The translations under genes and the position numbers were made by a program. The notes beneath the pieces were generated by a model. It searched no databases and was not told where the DNA came from. It saw only the letters and a program-made list of their open reading frames with translations. A stretch of 64,000 nt of DNA, from assembly GCF_001488575.1 (NCBI RefSeq), contig NZ_LN831302.1:558001-622000 (forward strand), in the 5' to 3' direction. Numbering within the stretch: the first letter of the stretch is position 1; each line of letters starts with the position of its first letter. This document shows, one piece after another, positions 49,066 to 57,553 of the stretch. Source of the DNA: Halobacterium hubeiense (GTDB taxonomy: Archaea > Halobacteriota > Halobacteria > Halobacteriales > Halobacteriaceae).

Positions 49066-50442
49066 TCAGACCACCATCGCGTCCACGACCACGGCCACGA
49101 GCAGGCAGCCGAGGTAGGCGTTCGACGCGTGGAACGCGCGCATCGCGGCGGCGCGGTCGCGCTCTCGGTGGAGCCGCATCGCGGCGTACAGGAACACGCC
49201 ACCCAGGACGACCGTGGTCGCGGCGTACAGCACGCCGAGGCCCGCCAGCTCCGAGAGCGCCACCGCGGAGACGAGCGTCGCGCCGAGGTAGTAGACGATG
49301 TGCTTGCGGGTGGTGGCTTCGCCGCTGACGACCGGCATCAGCGGGAAGCCGCCGCGCTCGTAGTCGTCCTTGTACGCCAGCGCGAGGTTGTAGAAGTGCG
49401 CGGGCGTCCACAGGAAGATGACCGCCGCGAGCGCCAGCCCAGCGACGCCCACGTCGCCGGTCACCGCGGCCCAGCCGATGAGCGCGGGGAGCGCGCCCGC
49501 CGCGCCGCCGATGACGGTGCTCTGTCGGGTGTTGGGCTTCAACACGAGCGTGTAGACGACCGAGTAGAACACGATGGCGGTGAACCCAAGCGCCGCCGTC
49601 AGCGGATTCACGCTGTAGAACGCGGCCAGCGACGCCGCCGCCAGCGTCAGGCCGAAGGCGACCGCGTTGCGCTTCGGGATGCGGTCGGTCGCGATTGGCC
49701 GGTCGTCGGTGCGGGACATCTTCTTGTCCTTCTCGCGTTCGAGCACGTGGTTGAACGTGCCCGACGCGCCGATGGCGAGCACGCCGCCGCCGAGCGTCAA
49801 CGCGACGGTCTCCGAGCTCAGGCTCGGGCCGGCGGCCAGCGCCATGCCCGCGGCGGCGACCAGACAGAGCAGCCACATCAGCCGCGGCTTCGTCAACCGG
49901 AAGTACGCGTACGCGGTCGCCAGCGGGCCCGAGGCGGGCGCGGACGCGTCCTCGTCCTCGCCCTTCGGTTCGCCCTCCCACTCGCTGGACGGCAGGTGGC
50001 CCGTCTGGGCTTCCAGCGTCCACGCGAGCGCGGCGACCAGCCCGGCGAAGATGAGCACGCCGAGCGCGAGGTGCGCGCCGCCGAGCGCGGCCGCCCCCGG
50101 CGACGTCGCGGTGAGCGCGCCGACCGCGACCTGTACCGGGTAGGCGGCCAGCGCCACCGTGACCGCGGCGCGGACGCGCCTGGCGGTGTCGCGACGCCAC
50201 GCCATCACCGCGGCGACGAGCACGAGCACGCCGGTGACGACGGCTGCGGTCCGGTGGCCCCAGACGACCGCCAGCGACACCGAGTCGAGCGCGTACCAGC
50301 GTCCGTCACAGGCCGGCCACGAGCGACACGCCGCCGCGGCGTCCGTCAGCGCCGACGTCGCGCCGACGACGAGCAGCGCGTAGACGCCCATCGCGGCCGA
50401 CGCGAGCACCGCCGTGAACCGGTCGGGGATGTTTCGAATCAC
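49066..50442 (-). CDS. ctaB: Fused heme A synthase-like (CtaA) / protoheme farnesyltransferase (CtaB)
   Basis: 458 residues from the GTG at 50442 (MIRNIPDRFTAVLASAAM); another GTG at 50478 is in frame. The N-terminal 150 residues are a half CtaA/COX15-type unit with histidines in VVWGHRTAAVVTGVL and GGAHLALGVLIFAGLVAAL. From about 170 on is the UbiA prenyltransferase: LTKPRLMWLLCLVAAAGM, NHVLEREKDKKMSRTDDRPI (Asp-rich metal site), and LALAYKDDYERGGFPLMPVV. Converts heme B to heme O for the terminal oxidase. The fusion could couple heme handling to farnesylation. Confidence 0.9.
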   Translation of the reverse strand: MIRNIPDRFTAVLASAAMGVYALLVVGATSALTDAAAACRSWPACDGRWYALDSVSLAVVWGHRTAAVVTGVLVLVAAVMAWRRDTARRVRAAVTVALAAYPVQVAVGALTATSPGAAALGGAHLALGVLIFAGLVAALAWTLEAQTGHLPSSEWEGEPKGEDEDASAPASGPLATAYAYFRLTKPRLMWLLCLVAAAGMALAAGPSLSSETVALTLGGGVLAIGASGTFNHVLEREKDKKMSRTDDRPIATDRIPKRNAVAFGLTLAAASLAAFYSVNPLTAALGFTAIVFYSVVYTLVLKPNTRQSTVIGGAAGALPALIGWAAVTGDVGVAGLALAAVIFLWTPAHFYNLALAYKDDYERGGFPLMPVVSGEATTRKHIVYYLGATLVSAVALSELAGLGVLYAATTVVLGGVFLYAAMRLHRERDRAAAMRAFHASNAYLGCLLVAVVVDAMVV

Positions 50443-50515
50443 GAACGTCTCTCGTCGGGGGATTACACCGCGGTCCACTTAGCCTATCCGACTCGCCGAC
50501 GCCCCGATTCAGCAC

Positions 50516-50525
50516 CTATTTATGG
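50516..50525 (+). promoter_or_regulatory. TATA element of coxB
   Basis: CTATTTATGG, 26-35 bases before the coxB ATG. The 108-bp gap between ctaB and coxB, which diverge here, also carries the ctaB promoter region. Confidence 0.6.
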
Positions 50526-50550
50526 AACCGCTCCGAACGACCACGATAGT

Positions 50551-51318
50551 ATGAGAGGCAAGCGGCTCGTACCCGTTCTCGTCGCCGCCGTCGGCTTCCT
50601 CGCCGCCTTCGTGGACCCGGTCGCTGCCCAGCAGTACCAGTCGGTGACCGAGGGGCTCATCCGCAACCTGAACTCGATGCTGCTCGCGGCCGCGCTCCCG
50701 GTCACGCTGCTCGTCGAGGGCATCCTCGTCTACACGGTGTGGAAGTTCCGGAACAGCGACGAGGCGAAACCGACCAAGGAGAACCGCCGGCTCGAAATCA
50801 CGTGGACCGTCGCCACCGCCGTCGTCCTCCTGTTCGTCGGCGTCGCCGCCTACGGCGTGATGGCCCAGCCGTCGGTCACCGCCACGCAGGCCGACGCGCA
50901 GGAAGCGATGGCCGAGGACGACACCGTCGTCGTTGACGCCGTCGGCGTCCAGTGGTACTGGAACTACGACTACCCCGAGGAGAACCTCACCGTGAGCTCC
51001 GGCACCGCGACCAGCGGCGTCGACGTCGGCAACCAACCGATGGTGGTCCCGGAGGACACGAAGCTCGTGATACGCACTGAGTCCGACGACGTGATTCACG
51101 CGTTCCACGCGCCCGAAATCGGCCTGAAGGCCGACGCCGTCCCCGGACAGACGAACTACCTTATCACCGAGGTCAACGAGAAGGGCTCCTACCAGCTCTA
51201 CTGCGCCGAGTTCTGCGGGCAGGGCCACTCCGAGATGCTCGGCACCATCGCGGTCGTCGAGGAGGACAAGTATCAGGAGTGGGTCGAGGACCCCGAGAAC
51301 ACGACCATCGACGCGTAA
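50551..51318 (+). CDS. coxB: Cytochrome c oxidase subunit II
   Basis: 255 residues. N-terminal signal peptide (MRGKRLVPVLVAAVGFLAAF, cleavage around VAA-Q), two membrane helices, then the soluble cupredoxin domain. The CuA site is complete: His in SDDVIHAFHAPEIG, then YCAEFCGQGHSEM with both Cys, His and Met. The aromatic patch VGVQWYWNYDYPEENL is the electron-entry region. It receives electrons (in halophiles probably from halocyanin) for coxA. Confidence 0.94.
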   Translation: MRGKRLVPVLVAAVGFLAAFVDPVAAQQYQSVTEGLIRNLNSMLLAAALPVTLLVEGILVYTVWKFRNSDEAKPTKENRRLEITWTVATAVVLLFVGVAAYGVMAQPSVTATQADAQEAMAEDDTVVVDAVGVQWYWNYDYPEENLTVSSGTATSGVDVGNQPMVVPEDTKLVIRTESDDVIHAFHAPEIGLKADAVPGQTNYLITEVNEKGSYQLYCAEFCGQGHSEMLGTIAVVEEDKYQEWVEDPENTTIDA

Positions 51319-51365
51319 CGACCGACCGCTTCTCTCCGTCTTCTCCGTTCTCTTTCGCTCCGTAG

Positions 51366-52196
51366 CTACGCGCGGCGGAGCCGACTGCACTCGCCCTCCG
51401 TGACCGTCACGTCGCCGTCCGCCGTCTCGACGACGAGCGCGCCGCGGGACGTGACGCCGCTTGCGGTTCCGACGACCGTCTCGCCGCCGCGGGTCTCCAC
51501 GCGCACGCGCTCGCCGAGCGTCGCGCTCCGGTCGCGCCACGCGTCCAGCGCCGCCGCGAACCCGTCGTCGGTCCCGACGCGCTCGACCCACGCCAGCAGC
51601 CGCTCGTGGAGCGTCGCCGCGACCTCCGTCGCGTCCACGTCCCCGACCTCTTCCCGGAGCGTCGTCACCTCCCTGTCCACGTCGAGGTCGCTCGGGTCGA
51701 GGGCCGCGTTCACGCCGATGCCCAGCACCGCGAACGACAGTTCGGCGTCGGCGGGGTCAGTCCCCGGCAGCACTTCGTCCACGGGCTTGCCGGCCACCGG
51801 CACCTCGTCGACGACGGCCTCGGTGAGCACGCCGCAGAGCTTCCGCGCGTCGTCGCCGACGACCACGTCGTTGGGCCACTTCAGCCCCGCGTCCACGCCG
51901 AAGGCCTCGACGGTCTCGGCGGCCGCCAGCCCGCCCGCGAACGTCAGGCGGCCGACGTGGCTCGCGTCGAAGTCGGGGGAGACGAGCGTGCTCGACCAGA
52001 CGCCGCCCGGCGGGGACGCCCACGCGTTCCCCGTGCGGCCGCGGCCCGCGCTCTGCTCGTCCGCGACGACGAACGTGCCGTGGGCGGCGCCGTCGCGGCC
52101 CTCGGCGCGCGCGAGGTCGTTCGTACTCGGCACCGACTCGCGGTGGACGACCGGCGCGTCGACGAGCGAGCGCAGCCGGTCGGCGTCGACTGTCAT
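51366..52196 (-). CDS. birA: Biotin--protein ligase
   Basis: 276 residues. Adenylation of biotin and transfer to acyl-CoA carboxylases. Motifs SVPSTNDLARAEG, SAGRGRTGNAWASPPGGVWS (GRGRxG) and GLKWPNDVVVGDDARKLCG; the C-terminal capping domain ends RVETRGGETVVGTA. No N-terminal winged helix, so it is a ligase only, not the BirA repressor. It sits between coxB and coxC though not related to respiration. Confidence 0.92.
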   Translation of the reverse strand: MTVDADRLRSLVDAPVVHRESVPSTNDLARAEGRDGAAHGTFVVADEQSAGRGRTGNAWASPPGGVWSSTLVSPDFDASHVGRLTFAGGLAAAETVEAFGVDAGLKWPNDVVVGDDARKLCGVLTEAVVDEVPVAGKPVDEVLPGTDPADAELSFAVLGIGVNAALDPSDLDVDREVTTLREEVGDVDATEVAATLHERLLAWVERVGTDDGFAAALDAWRDRSATLGERVRVETRGGETVVGTASGVTSRGALVVETADGDVTVTEGECSRLRRA

Positions 52197-52238
52197 GCCT
52201 GCGCGTTCGCGGCAGGCGCGAAAAAAGACGGCGGTCGC

Positions 52239-53102
52239 TTAGAAGCTGACCTCGGCGCCGGCGTACAGCACGACGACGAGGAAGATCCAGACGGCGTCCA
52301 CGAAGTGCCAGTACATCGAGACGGTTGCCACGGAGACGTCGCGCTCGTGGGAGTACTGGCCCTTGAACGCGCGGACGGTGACGATGGCCAGCAGGACCGC
52401 GCCCAGCGTCACGTGGAGGCCGTGGAGGCCGGTCAGCCCGAAGAACGCGCTCTCGAAGACGCCGCCGGTCGGCGACAGGCCCTCGTGGACGATGAACTCG
52501 TAGTACTCGTACACCTGGCCGGCGATGAACACCACGCCGAGCACGAGCGTCGCGACGAGCAGGCCGAGGAACCGCGACCGGTTGCCCTTCCGGAGCGCGA
52601 CGTGCGCGAAGTGCAGCGTGAAACTAGAGACCACGAGGATGGCGGTGTTCGCGAGGACGAGCGCGCCCAGGAACCCGTCGGGAACGTGGGTGAGCGCTTG
52701 CGACCACTGCGAGCCCGCGCGGATGAAGAAGTAGTACGTGAACCCGGCGCCGAACGTCGCGACTTCGGTGCCGAGGAACAGTATCATCCCCCAGCGGAGC
52801 GCCTTGCCGCCGGTGGTATCCCGGCTCCAGAAGTGCTTCACGAAGGCGTGGTAGACCCAGCCGTACAGGCCCGCGAGGAAGACGAACAGGCTCCCCACGA
52901 AGACGGCCGGCCCGACCATCGGCGTGACGAACCCGAACGTCTCGTTCTGCCCGAGCACGTACAGTGCGGCCCCGATGTAGAACCCGGCGGCCCCGACGGC
53001 GGTGATGAACGGCCACCAGCTGGCCTCACCGAAGCCCTTCGGCCAGTCCTCCACGGCCGGCAGGTGGTGGCCGTGGTCCTCTGAGTCGTCCGTGACGGTC
53101 AT
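52239..53102 (-). CDS. coxC: Cytochrome c oxidase subunit III
   Basis: 287 residues, seven membrane helices. Motifs SWWPFITAVGAAGFYIGAAL, WGMILFLGTEVATFGAGFTY (E in membrane), THVPDGFLGALVLANTAILV, and GLTGLHGLHVTLGAVLLAIV; ends SMYWHFVDAVWIFLVVVLYAG. Minus-strand GTTTTTAGTATTC (52-region at 53124-53136) precedes the ATG. It is transcribed away from coxB and towards birA, so the oxidase genes are in several transcripts. Confidence 0.93.
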   Translation of the reverse strand: MTVTDDSEDHGHHLPAVEDWPKGFGEASWWPFITAVGAAGFYIGAALYVLGQNETFGFVTPMVGPAVFVGSLFVFLAGLYGWVYHAFVKHFWSRDTTGGKALRWGMILFLGTEVATFGAGFTYYFFIRAGSQWSQALTHVPDGFLGALVLANTAILVVSSFTLHFAHVALRKGNRSRFLGLLVATLVLGVVFIAGQVYEYYEFIVHEGLSPTGGVFESAFFGLTGLHGLHVTLGAVLLAIVTVRAFKGQYSHERDVSVATVSMYWHFVDAVWIFLVVVLYAGAEVSF

Positions 53103-53201
53103 ACCAGCGAGTTGCGGGGCGAATACTAAAAACCCATCCAACTCCGTCCGCGGCGGCGCCGTACCGCAATCCTCACGGGGGCCCGCCGAGAACTCCCGGC
53201 A

Positions 53202-54578
53202 ATGTCTCGTCGCGGCGCACGCGTCCTCGGTGCCGTCGTCGGCCTCCTCGCGGTCTGTGGCGTCGCCGTCGCGCACGGCGGCAGCCTCCGCGACGCCAGC
53301 GGGCAGGAGCTTGCGGTGCCGACGTGGCTGTTCCTCTCGACGGGCGGGGCGGTCGTCGGCGCGTCGTTCCTGCTGGCGAGCTTCGTCACGGACCGCGAGT
53401 TCGTCGCTGCCGTCCACGAGTGGCACCGTCGCGTCCCCGCGCCGCGCCGCGTGCTCGCGGGCGTCGGCCACGTCGTCGGCCTCGCGGGGCTCGCGCTCGT
53501 CCTCCTCGCGGGGTTCGCGCGGCCGGATATCGACCCGCTCCGGAACGCCGCCATCGTCCTCGTCTGGGTGGGCTGGTGGGCGGCGTTCGCGATGTCCACG
53601 TACCTCGTCGGGAACTCGTGGCCCGCGATAAACCCGTTCCGAACGCTGACGCGCCCGATCTCGTGGGTCCTCGGCGGCCGCGACGTCGAACTCCCGGCGG
53701 GACGGGCGGCGTGGGCGTCCACGCTGTTCCTCCTCGTGCTCGTCTGGTTCGAGGTGGTGAGCCCGCTCGCCGACGAGCCGCGACTGCTCGCGGCGGCCGC
53801 CGTCGGCTACCTCGCGCTCTCGGCAGTCGGCGTCGTCGCGGTCGGCCACGACCAGTGGTTCTCCGCCGTCGACCCGCTCTCCCGGCTGTTCGCGATGTAC
53901 GGGTCGGTCGCGCCGATTCAGCGCACCGACGGCGGGCTCGAACTCCGGCTGCCCGCGATGCGGCTGACCGACGACGTCGTCACCACGGACGGCGGCGTCG
54001 CGTTCGTCGTCGCGCTCGTCTGGGGGACCACCTACGACGGGTTCGTCGGCACGCCCGCGTGGGCGTCGTTCGCGCGCACGGTCGTCGATGCTGGCGTCCC
54101 TGCGCCCGTCCTCTACCCGGCCGCGCTCCTCGTCGGCTTCCTCGTGTTCCACCGGCTCTACTGGTGGGCCGCCCGGAAGGCCCGCGACGTCGCGCCGACG
54201 TACACCGACGCCGCCGTGCTCGCGCGCCGGTTCGCGCCGTCGCTGCTCGCCATCGCCGCCGGCTACCACCTCGCGCACTACCTCGTGTACGCGCTGTCGC
54301 TGTCCCCGTCGCTGTTCGGCGCGCTGCTCGCGCCGCTCGACCCGCCGGTCGCCCGCACGCTCGTGCTACCGAGCTGGGTCTCCGGCGTCGGCGTCGCCGC
54401 CGTCCTGCTGGGCCACCTGCTCGCCATCTGGGTCGCCCACGCCACCGCCTACGACGAGCTCCCGGGCCGACTGCAGGCGATTCGCAGCCAGTACACGCTC
54501 ACGCTCGTGATGGTGTTCTACACGATGACCAGCCTCTGGATAATCGGCCAGCCGGCCGCCGAACCACCGTTCCTATGA
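53202..54578 (+). CDS. Large polytopic membrane protein of the cox cluster, unknown function
   Basis: 458 residues, roughly twelve membrane helices. Begins with a signal-like stretch (GAVVGLLAVCGVAVAHGGS). Conserved-looking polar positions: AMSTYLVGNSWPAINPFRTL, VVWFEVVSPLADE-like region, DQWFSAVDPLSRLFAMYGS, and GYHLAHYLVYALSLSPSLFG (His pair). No family recognised with confidence. It precedes a small zinc-finger gene with an ATGA overlap and the other small membrane genes before coxA. Role in oxidase assembly or electron transfer is a guess from position. Confidence 0.65.
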   Translation: MSRRGARVLGAVVGLLAVCGVAVAHGGSLRDASGQELAVPTWLFLSTGGAVVGASFLLASFVTDREFVAAVHEWHRRVPAPRRVLAGVGHVVGLAGLALVLLAGFARPDIDPLRNAAIVLVWVGWWAAFAMSTYLVGNSWPAINPFRTLTRPISWVLGGRDVELPAGRAAWASTLFLLVLVWFEVVSPLADEPRLLAAAAVGYLALSAVGVVAVGHDQWFSAVDPLSRLFAMYGSVAPIQRTDGGLELRLPAMRLTDDVVTTDGGVAFVVALVWGTTYDGFVGTPAWASFARTVVDAGVPAPVLYPAALLVGFLVFHRLYWWAARKARDVAPTYTDAAVLARRFAPSLLAIAAGYHLAHYLVYALSLSPSLFGALLAPLDPPVARTLVLPSWVSGVGVAAVLLGHLLAIWVAHATAYDELPGRLQAIRSQYTLTLVMVFYTMTSLWIIGQPAAEPPFL

Positions 54579-54829
54579 CCGACACCACCGCTCCCGACGA
54601 CGCTCCGCGGTGCTCGCACTGCGGCGAGGCGTTCCCGACCGAGCGCCTGCGCGCGCTCCACCGCGGCCTCGAACACTACGACAGCCTCGACGACGACGAA
54701 CGCGACGCGTTCGAGGACGCGTACCGCGACGAGGGCGACGACCTCCGGTCGTTCCGACTGCGCGCGCTCGCGGTGCTGGTCGCGCTCTACTTCGGGTTCC
54801 TGATGACGTACGCCGTGGTCGCCGTCTGA
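54575..54829 (+). CDS. Small C2H2 zinc-finger membrane protein
   Basis: 84 residues. CSHCGEAFPTERLRALHRGLEH is a C2H2-like finger (C-x2-C-x12-H-x4-H). An acidic segment (DDDERDAFEDAYRDEGDD) leads to one C-terminal helix (LAVLVALYFGFLMTYAVVAV). Its start overlaps the previous stop (ATGA), so it is coupled to that membrane protein. Function unknown. Confidence 0.7.
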   Translation: MTDTTAPDDAPRCSHCGEAFPTERLRALHRGLEHYDSLDDDERDAFEDAYRDEGDDLRSFRLRALAVLVALYFGFLMTYAVVAV

Positions 54830-54873
54830 ACGGAAGCGATGGCTTTCTAACCCACCGCGCCGAACCCCGTGGT

Positions 54874-55236
54874 ATGGTCGAGCAAACGGAGCAGGGACTG
54901 AGCGACCAGTATCCGCGCGCCAGCCCGTGGCCGATACCGTTCGTGTTGGGGTTCGTCATCTCCGAAATCGGCATCCTCTTCGACGGGCTGCTCCCCGTCG
55001 CCGTCGGCGGCCTCGTGTTGCTCGCGGGCAGCGTCGTCGGCATCCTCCGCGAGTCCGGGTTCGCGGCCACGCTGTACCGGCCCGCGCTGGCGGTCGGCGC
55101 GCTGTTCGGCGCGGGCGGCGCCGCCCTCTACGTCGCCACGTCCGCGACTGCGCGCGGCCTCGCGCTCGCCGGCACCGGCGTCGTCGTCGTCGCCGCGTCG
55201 GTGGCGCTGTTCCTCTACGAGACCGGGCGCCTGTAA
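54874..55236 (+). CDS. Cox cluster membrane protein (four helices)
   Basis: 120 residues, hydrophobic except for MVEQTEQGLSDQYPRASPWP at the N-terminus. Four membrane helices. It resembles halophile 'cox cluster protein' in position and length. GGCTTTCTAACC (54840-54851) lies about 23-34 bases upstream. Function unknown. Confidence 0.6.
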   Translation: MVEQTEQGLSDQYPRASPWPIPFVLGFVISEIGILFDGLLPVAVGGLVLLAGSVVGILRESGFAATLYRPALAVGALFGAGGAALYVATSATARGLALAGTGVVVVAASVALFLYETGRL

Positions 55237-55260
55237 GCCCGCGCGGCGCTGAATCCTCAA

Positions 55261-55270
55261 GCTATATTTG
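55261..55270 (+). promoter_or_regulatory. TATA element of the DUF6684-type gene
   Basis: GCTATATTTG, 24-33 bases before the ATG at 55294. Confidence 0.6.
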
Positions 55271-55293
55271 TCCGCCGCCCCGAACTCCCTCCA

Positions 55294-55536
55294 ATGAGTT
55301 CCAGCCTCTTCGACACGGACACGATTCTCGACCTCACGGTCAACATCGTCCCGCTCGCCATCCTCGCGTTCTTCTTCGTGGGGTTCTTCGTCGTGAACCC
55401 GTGGGGCGCGGGATTCACGCTCGAACGCGTCATCCAGTTCATCCTCGTCGGCTGGGTGTTCGTCGCGCTCGCCATCCTCACGTACGCCGCCGCCAAGCGC
55501 ATCGAGACCGGCGACGAGGAAGTCGGCCCGCACTGA
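55294..55536 (+). CDS. Small two-helix protein (DUF6684-type), upstream of coxA
   Basis: 80 residues with two membrane helices: VNIVPLAILAFFFVGFFVVN and ERVIQFILVGWVFVALAILT, followed by YAAAKRIETGDEEVGPH. Such proteins occur next to coxA in haloarchaea (DUF6684 by memory). It may be an extra oxidase subunit, but this is position-based. Confidence 0.65.
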   Translation: MSSSLFDTDTILDLTVNIVPLAILAFFFVGFFVVNPWGAGFTLERVIQFILVGWVFVALAILTYAAAKRIETGDEEVGPH

Positions 55537-55657
55537 CGCGGCCGTCGAGGCTGCCGTCCGTTCACGAGAAATCCGTTCGCCGTCGGCCGATTCTCGGTTC
55601 GCGCGCTGGCGCGCCCAATCCTAAGCTTTCTTTACGGTCCGGTACTGACTGTGCTGC

Positions 55658-57391
55658 ATGGCCTCGTCACCACTGGTGCTAACCGTGCTGATGGGCGTGC
55701 TTCTCGTCGCGGTGGCCGCCTCCCTCGCACGTCTCGAGGACTGGCGGTCGTACACGCCTCTCAGCGACGTCGGCGGTGCGCTCGGGGAGCGCACCGAACA
55801 CGGACACGAAGAGAAGCCGGGCGGCATCGTCCGGTGGCTCACGACGGTCGACCACAAGGACATCGGGATTCTCTACGGCGCGTACGGCGCCATCGCGTTC
55901 GTCTGGGGTGGACTCGCCGTGCTCCTGATGCGCGTCGAACTCGCCGCGCCCGCGACGGACGTCATCGGGCCGTCGCTGTACAACGGACTCCTGACCAGTC
56001 ACGGCATCACGATGCTGTTCCTGTTCGGGACGCCGATGATTGCGGCGTTCGGGAACTACTTCATCCCGCTGCTCATCGGCGCCGACGACATGGCGTTCCC
56101 GCGCATCAACGCCATCGCGTTCTGGCTGCTGCCGCCGGGCGCGCTCCTCGTCTGGAGCGGCTTCCTGATTCCCGGCGTCGCGACCGCCCAGACCAGCTGG
56201 ACGATGTACACGCCGCTGTCGATTCAGATGTCCAGCCCCGCCATCGACATGATGCTGCTGGGCCTCCACCTCACGGGGGTTTCGGCGACGATGGGCGCCA
56301 TCAACTTCGTCGCGACCATCTTCACCGAGCGCGGGGACGACGTCGGCTGGCCGAGCCTCGACATCTTCTCGTGGACGATGCTCACCCAGTCGGGGCTCAT
56401 CCTGTTCGCGTTCCCGCTGCTGGGCAGCGCGCTCATCATGCTGCTGCTCGACCGCAACTTCGGCACGACGTTCTTCACGGTCGCCGGCGGTGACCCGATT
56501 CTCTGGCAGCACCTGTTCTGGTTCTTCGGCCACCCCGAGGTGTACATTCTCGTGCTCCCGCCGATGGGACTGGTCAGTCTCATCCTGCCGAAGTTCTCGG
56601 GGCGGAAGCTGTTCGGGTTCAAGTTCGTCGTCTACTCGACGCTGGCCATCGGCGTGCTGAGTTTCGGCGTGTGGGCCCACCACATGTTCACCACGGGCAT
56701 CGACCCGCGGCTCCGCGCGAGCTTCATGGCGGTATCACTCGCGATTGCGATACCGTCCGCGGTGAAGGTGTTCAACTGGATCACCACGATGTGGAACGGG
56801 AAGCTCCGCCTGACCGCGCCGATGCTGTTCTGCATCGGCTTCGTCCAGAACTTCATCATCGGCGGCGTCACCGGCATCTTCCTCGCCGCCATCCCCGTGG
56901 ACCTCATCCTCCACGACACCTACTACGTCGTCGGTCACTTCCACTTCATCGTCTACGGCGCCATCGGGTTCGCGCTGTTCGCGGGCACCTACTACTGGTT
57001 CCCGATGGTCACCGGCCGCATGTACCAGAAGAAGCTCGCGCACGCGCACTTCTGGCTCGGCCTCGTCGGGTCGAACCTGACCTTCCTCGCGATGCTGTGG
57101 CTCGGCTACGGCGGCATGCCGCGGCGGTACGCGACCTACCTCCCGCAGTTCGTCACCGCCCACCAGATCGCGACCGCGGGCGCGTTCCTCATCGCCATCA
57201 GCACCCTGCTGTGGGTGTGGAACATGGTCGTCTCCTGGAAAGAGGGGCCGAAGGTCGACAGCGGCGACCCGTGGAACCTCGAGAACACCGACCAGCTCAC
57301 CAACGACTGGGAGTGGTACGAGCAACAGCGTGACTCGCCGGTCCCGGCGACGGACGGCGGCGAGCCCGACGACGCCCAGTCCGCGGACTGA
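55658..57391 (+). CDS. coxA: Cytochrome c oxidase subunit I (heme-copper oxidase)
   Basis: 577 residues, 12 or more membrane helices. Ligands in order: heme a His in LTSHGITMLFLFGTP; CuB His-Tyr pair in FGHPEVYILVLPP (Glu at the D-channel end); GVWAHHMFTTGI (CuB His pair); DTYYVVGHFHFIVYGAI (heme a3 and heme a His). The D-channel entry has GADDMAFPRIN with A where A-type oxidases usually have the next N. It reduces O2 and pumps protons. An N-terminal extra helix precedes the core. Confidence 0.95.
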   Translation: MASSPLVLTVLMGVLLVAVAASLARLEDWRSYTPLSDVGGALGERTEHGHEEKPGGIVRWLTTVDHKDIGILYGAYGAIAFVWGGLAVLLMRVELAAPATDVIGPSLYNGLLTSHGITMLFLFGTPMIAAFGNYFIPLLIGADDMAFPRINAIAFWLLPPGALLVWSGFLIPGVATAQTSWTMYTPLSIQMSSPAIDMMLLGLHLTGVSATMGAINFVATIFTERGDDVGWPSLDIFSWTMLTQSGLILFAFPLLGSALIMLLLDRNFGTTFFTVAGGDPILWQHLFWFFGHPEVYILVLPPMGLVSLILPKFSGRKLFGFKFVVYSTLAIGVLSFGVWAHHMFTTGIDPRLRASFMAVSLAIAIPSAVKVFNWITTMWNGKLRLTAPMLFCIGFVQNFIIGGVTGIFLAAIPVDLILHDTYYVVGHFHFIVYGAIGFALFAGTYYWFPMVTGRMYQKKLAHAHFWLGLVGSNLTFLAMLWLGYGGMPRRYATYLPQFVTAHQIATAGAFLIAISTLLWVWNMVVSWKEGPKVDSGDPWNLENTDQLTNDWEWYEQQRDSPVPATDGGEPDDAQSAD

Positions 57392-57406
57392 GACGCGCGA
57401 GCTTTT

Positions 57407-57493
57407 CTACGCGAGAACGAGCACGAAGCCGGTCAGGAACATCAGGAGTGCGATACCCGCCAGCACCGCGAACAGTATCTCCTTGTCTTCCAT
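57407..57493 (-). CDS. 28-residue single-helix peptide next to coxA
   Basis: MEDKEILFAVLAGIALLMFL and then TGFVLVLA: a charged start followed by one hydrophobic helix. The minus-strand TAGCCTTTTGCGG (57516-57526) lies about 24-34 bases upstream, which suggests the ATG is used. Small oxidase-associated helices are known in many heme-copper oxidases, so a subunit IV-like role is plausible but unproven. Convergent with coxA. Confidence 0.45.
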   Translation of the reverse strand: MEDKEILFAVLAGIALLMFLTGFVLVLA

Positions 57494-57553
57494 ACGCGGT
57501 CCGTTGGCGGCGACACCGCAAAAGGCTACCCACTCCGCCGCCAACGAGGACGC

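Noticed and set aside
55537-55657. Small gene between the DUF6684-type gene and coxA
   Set aside because: No start-stop frame with acidic composition or membrane pattern; only the CTTTCTTTACGG promoter element of coxA is visible.
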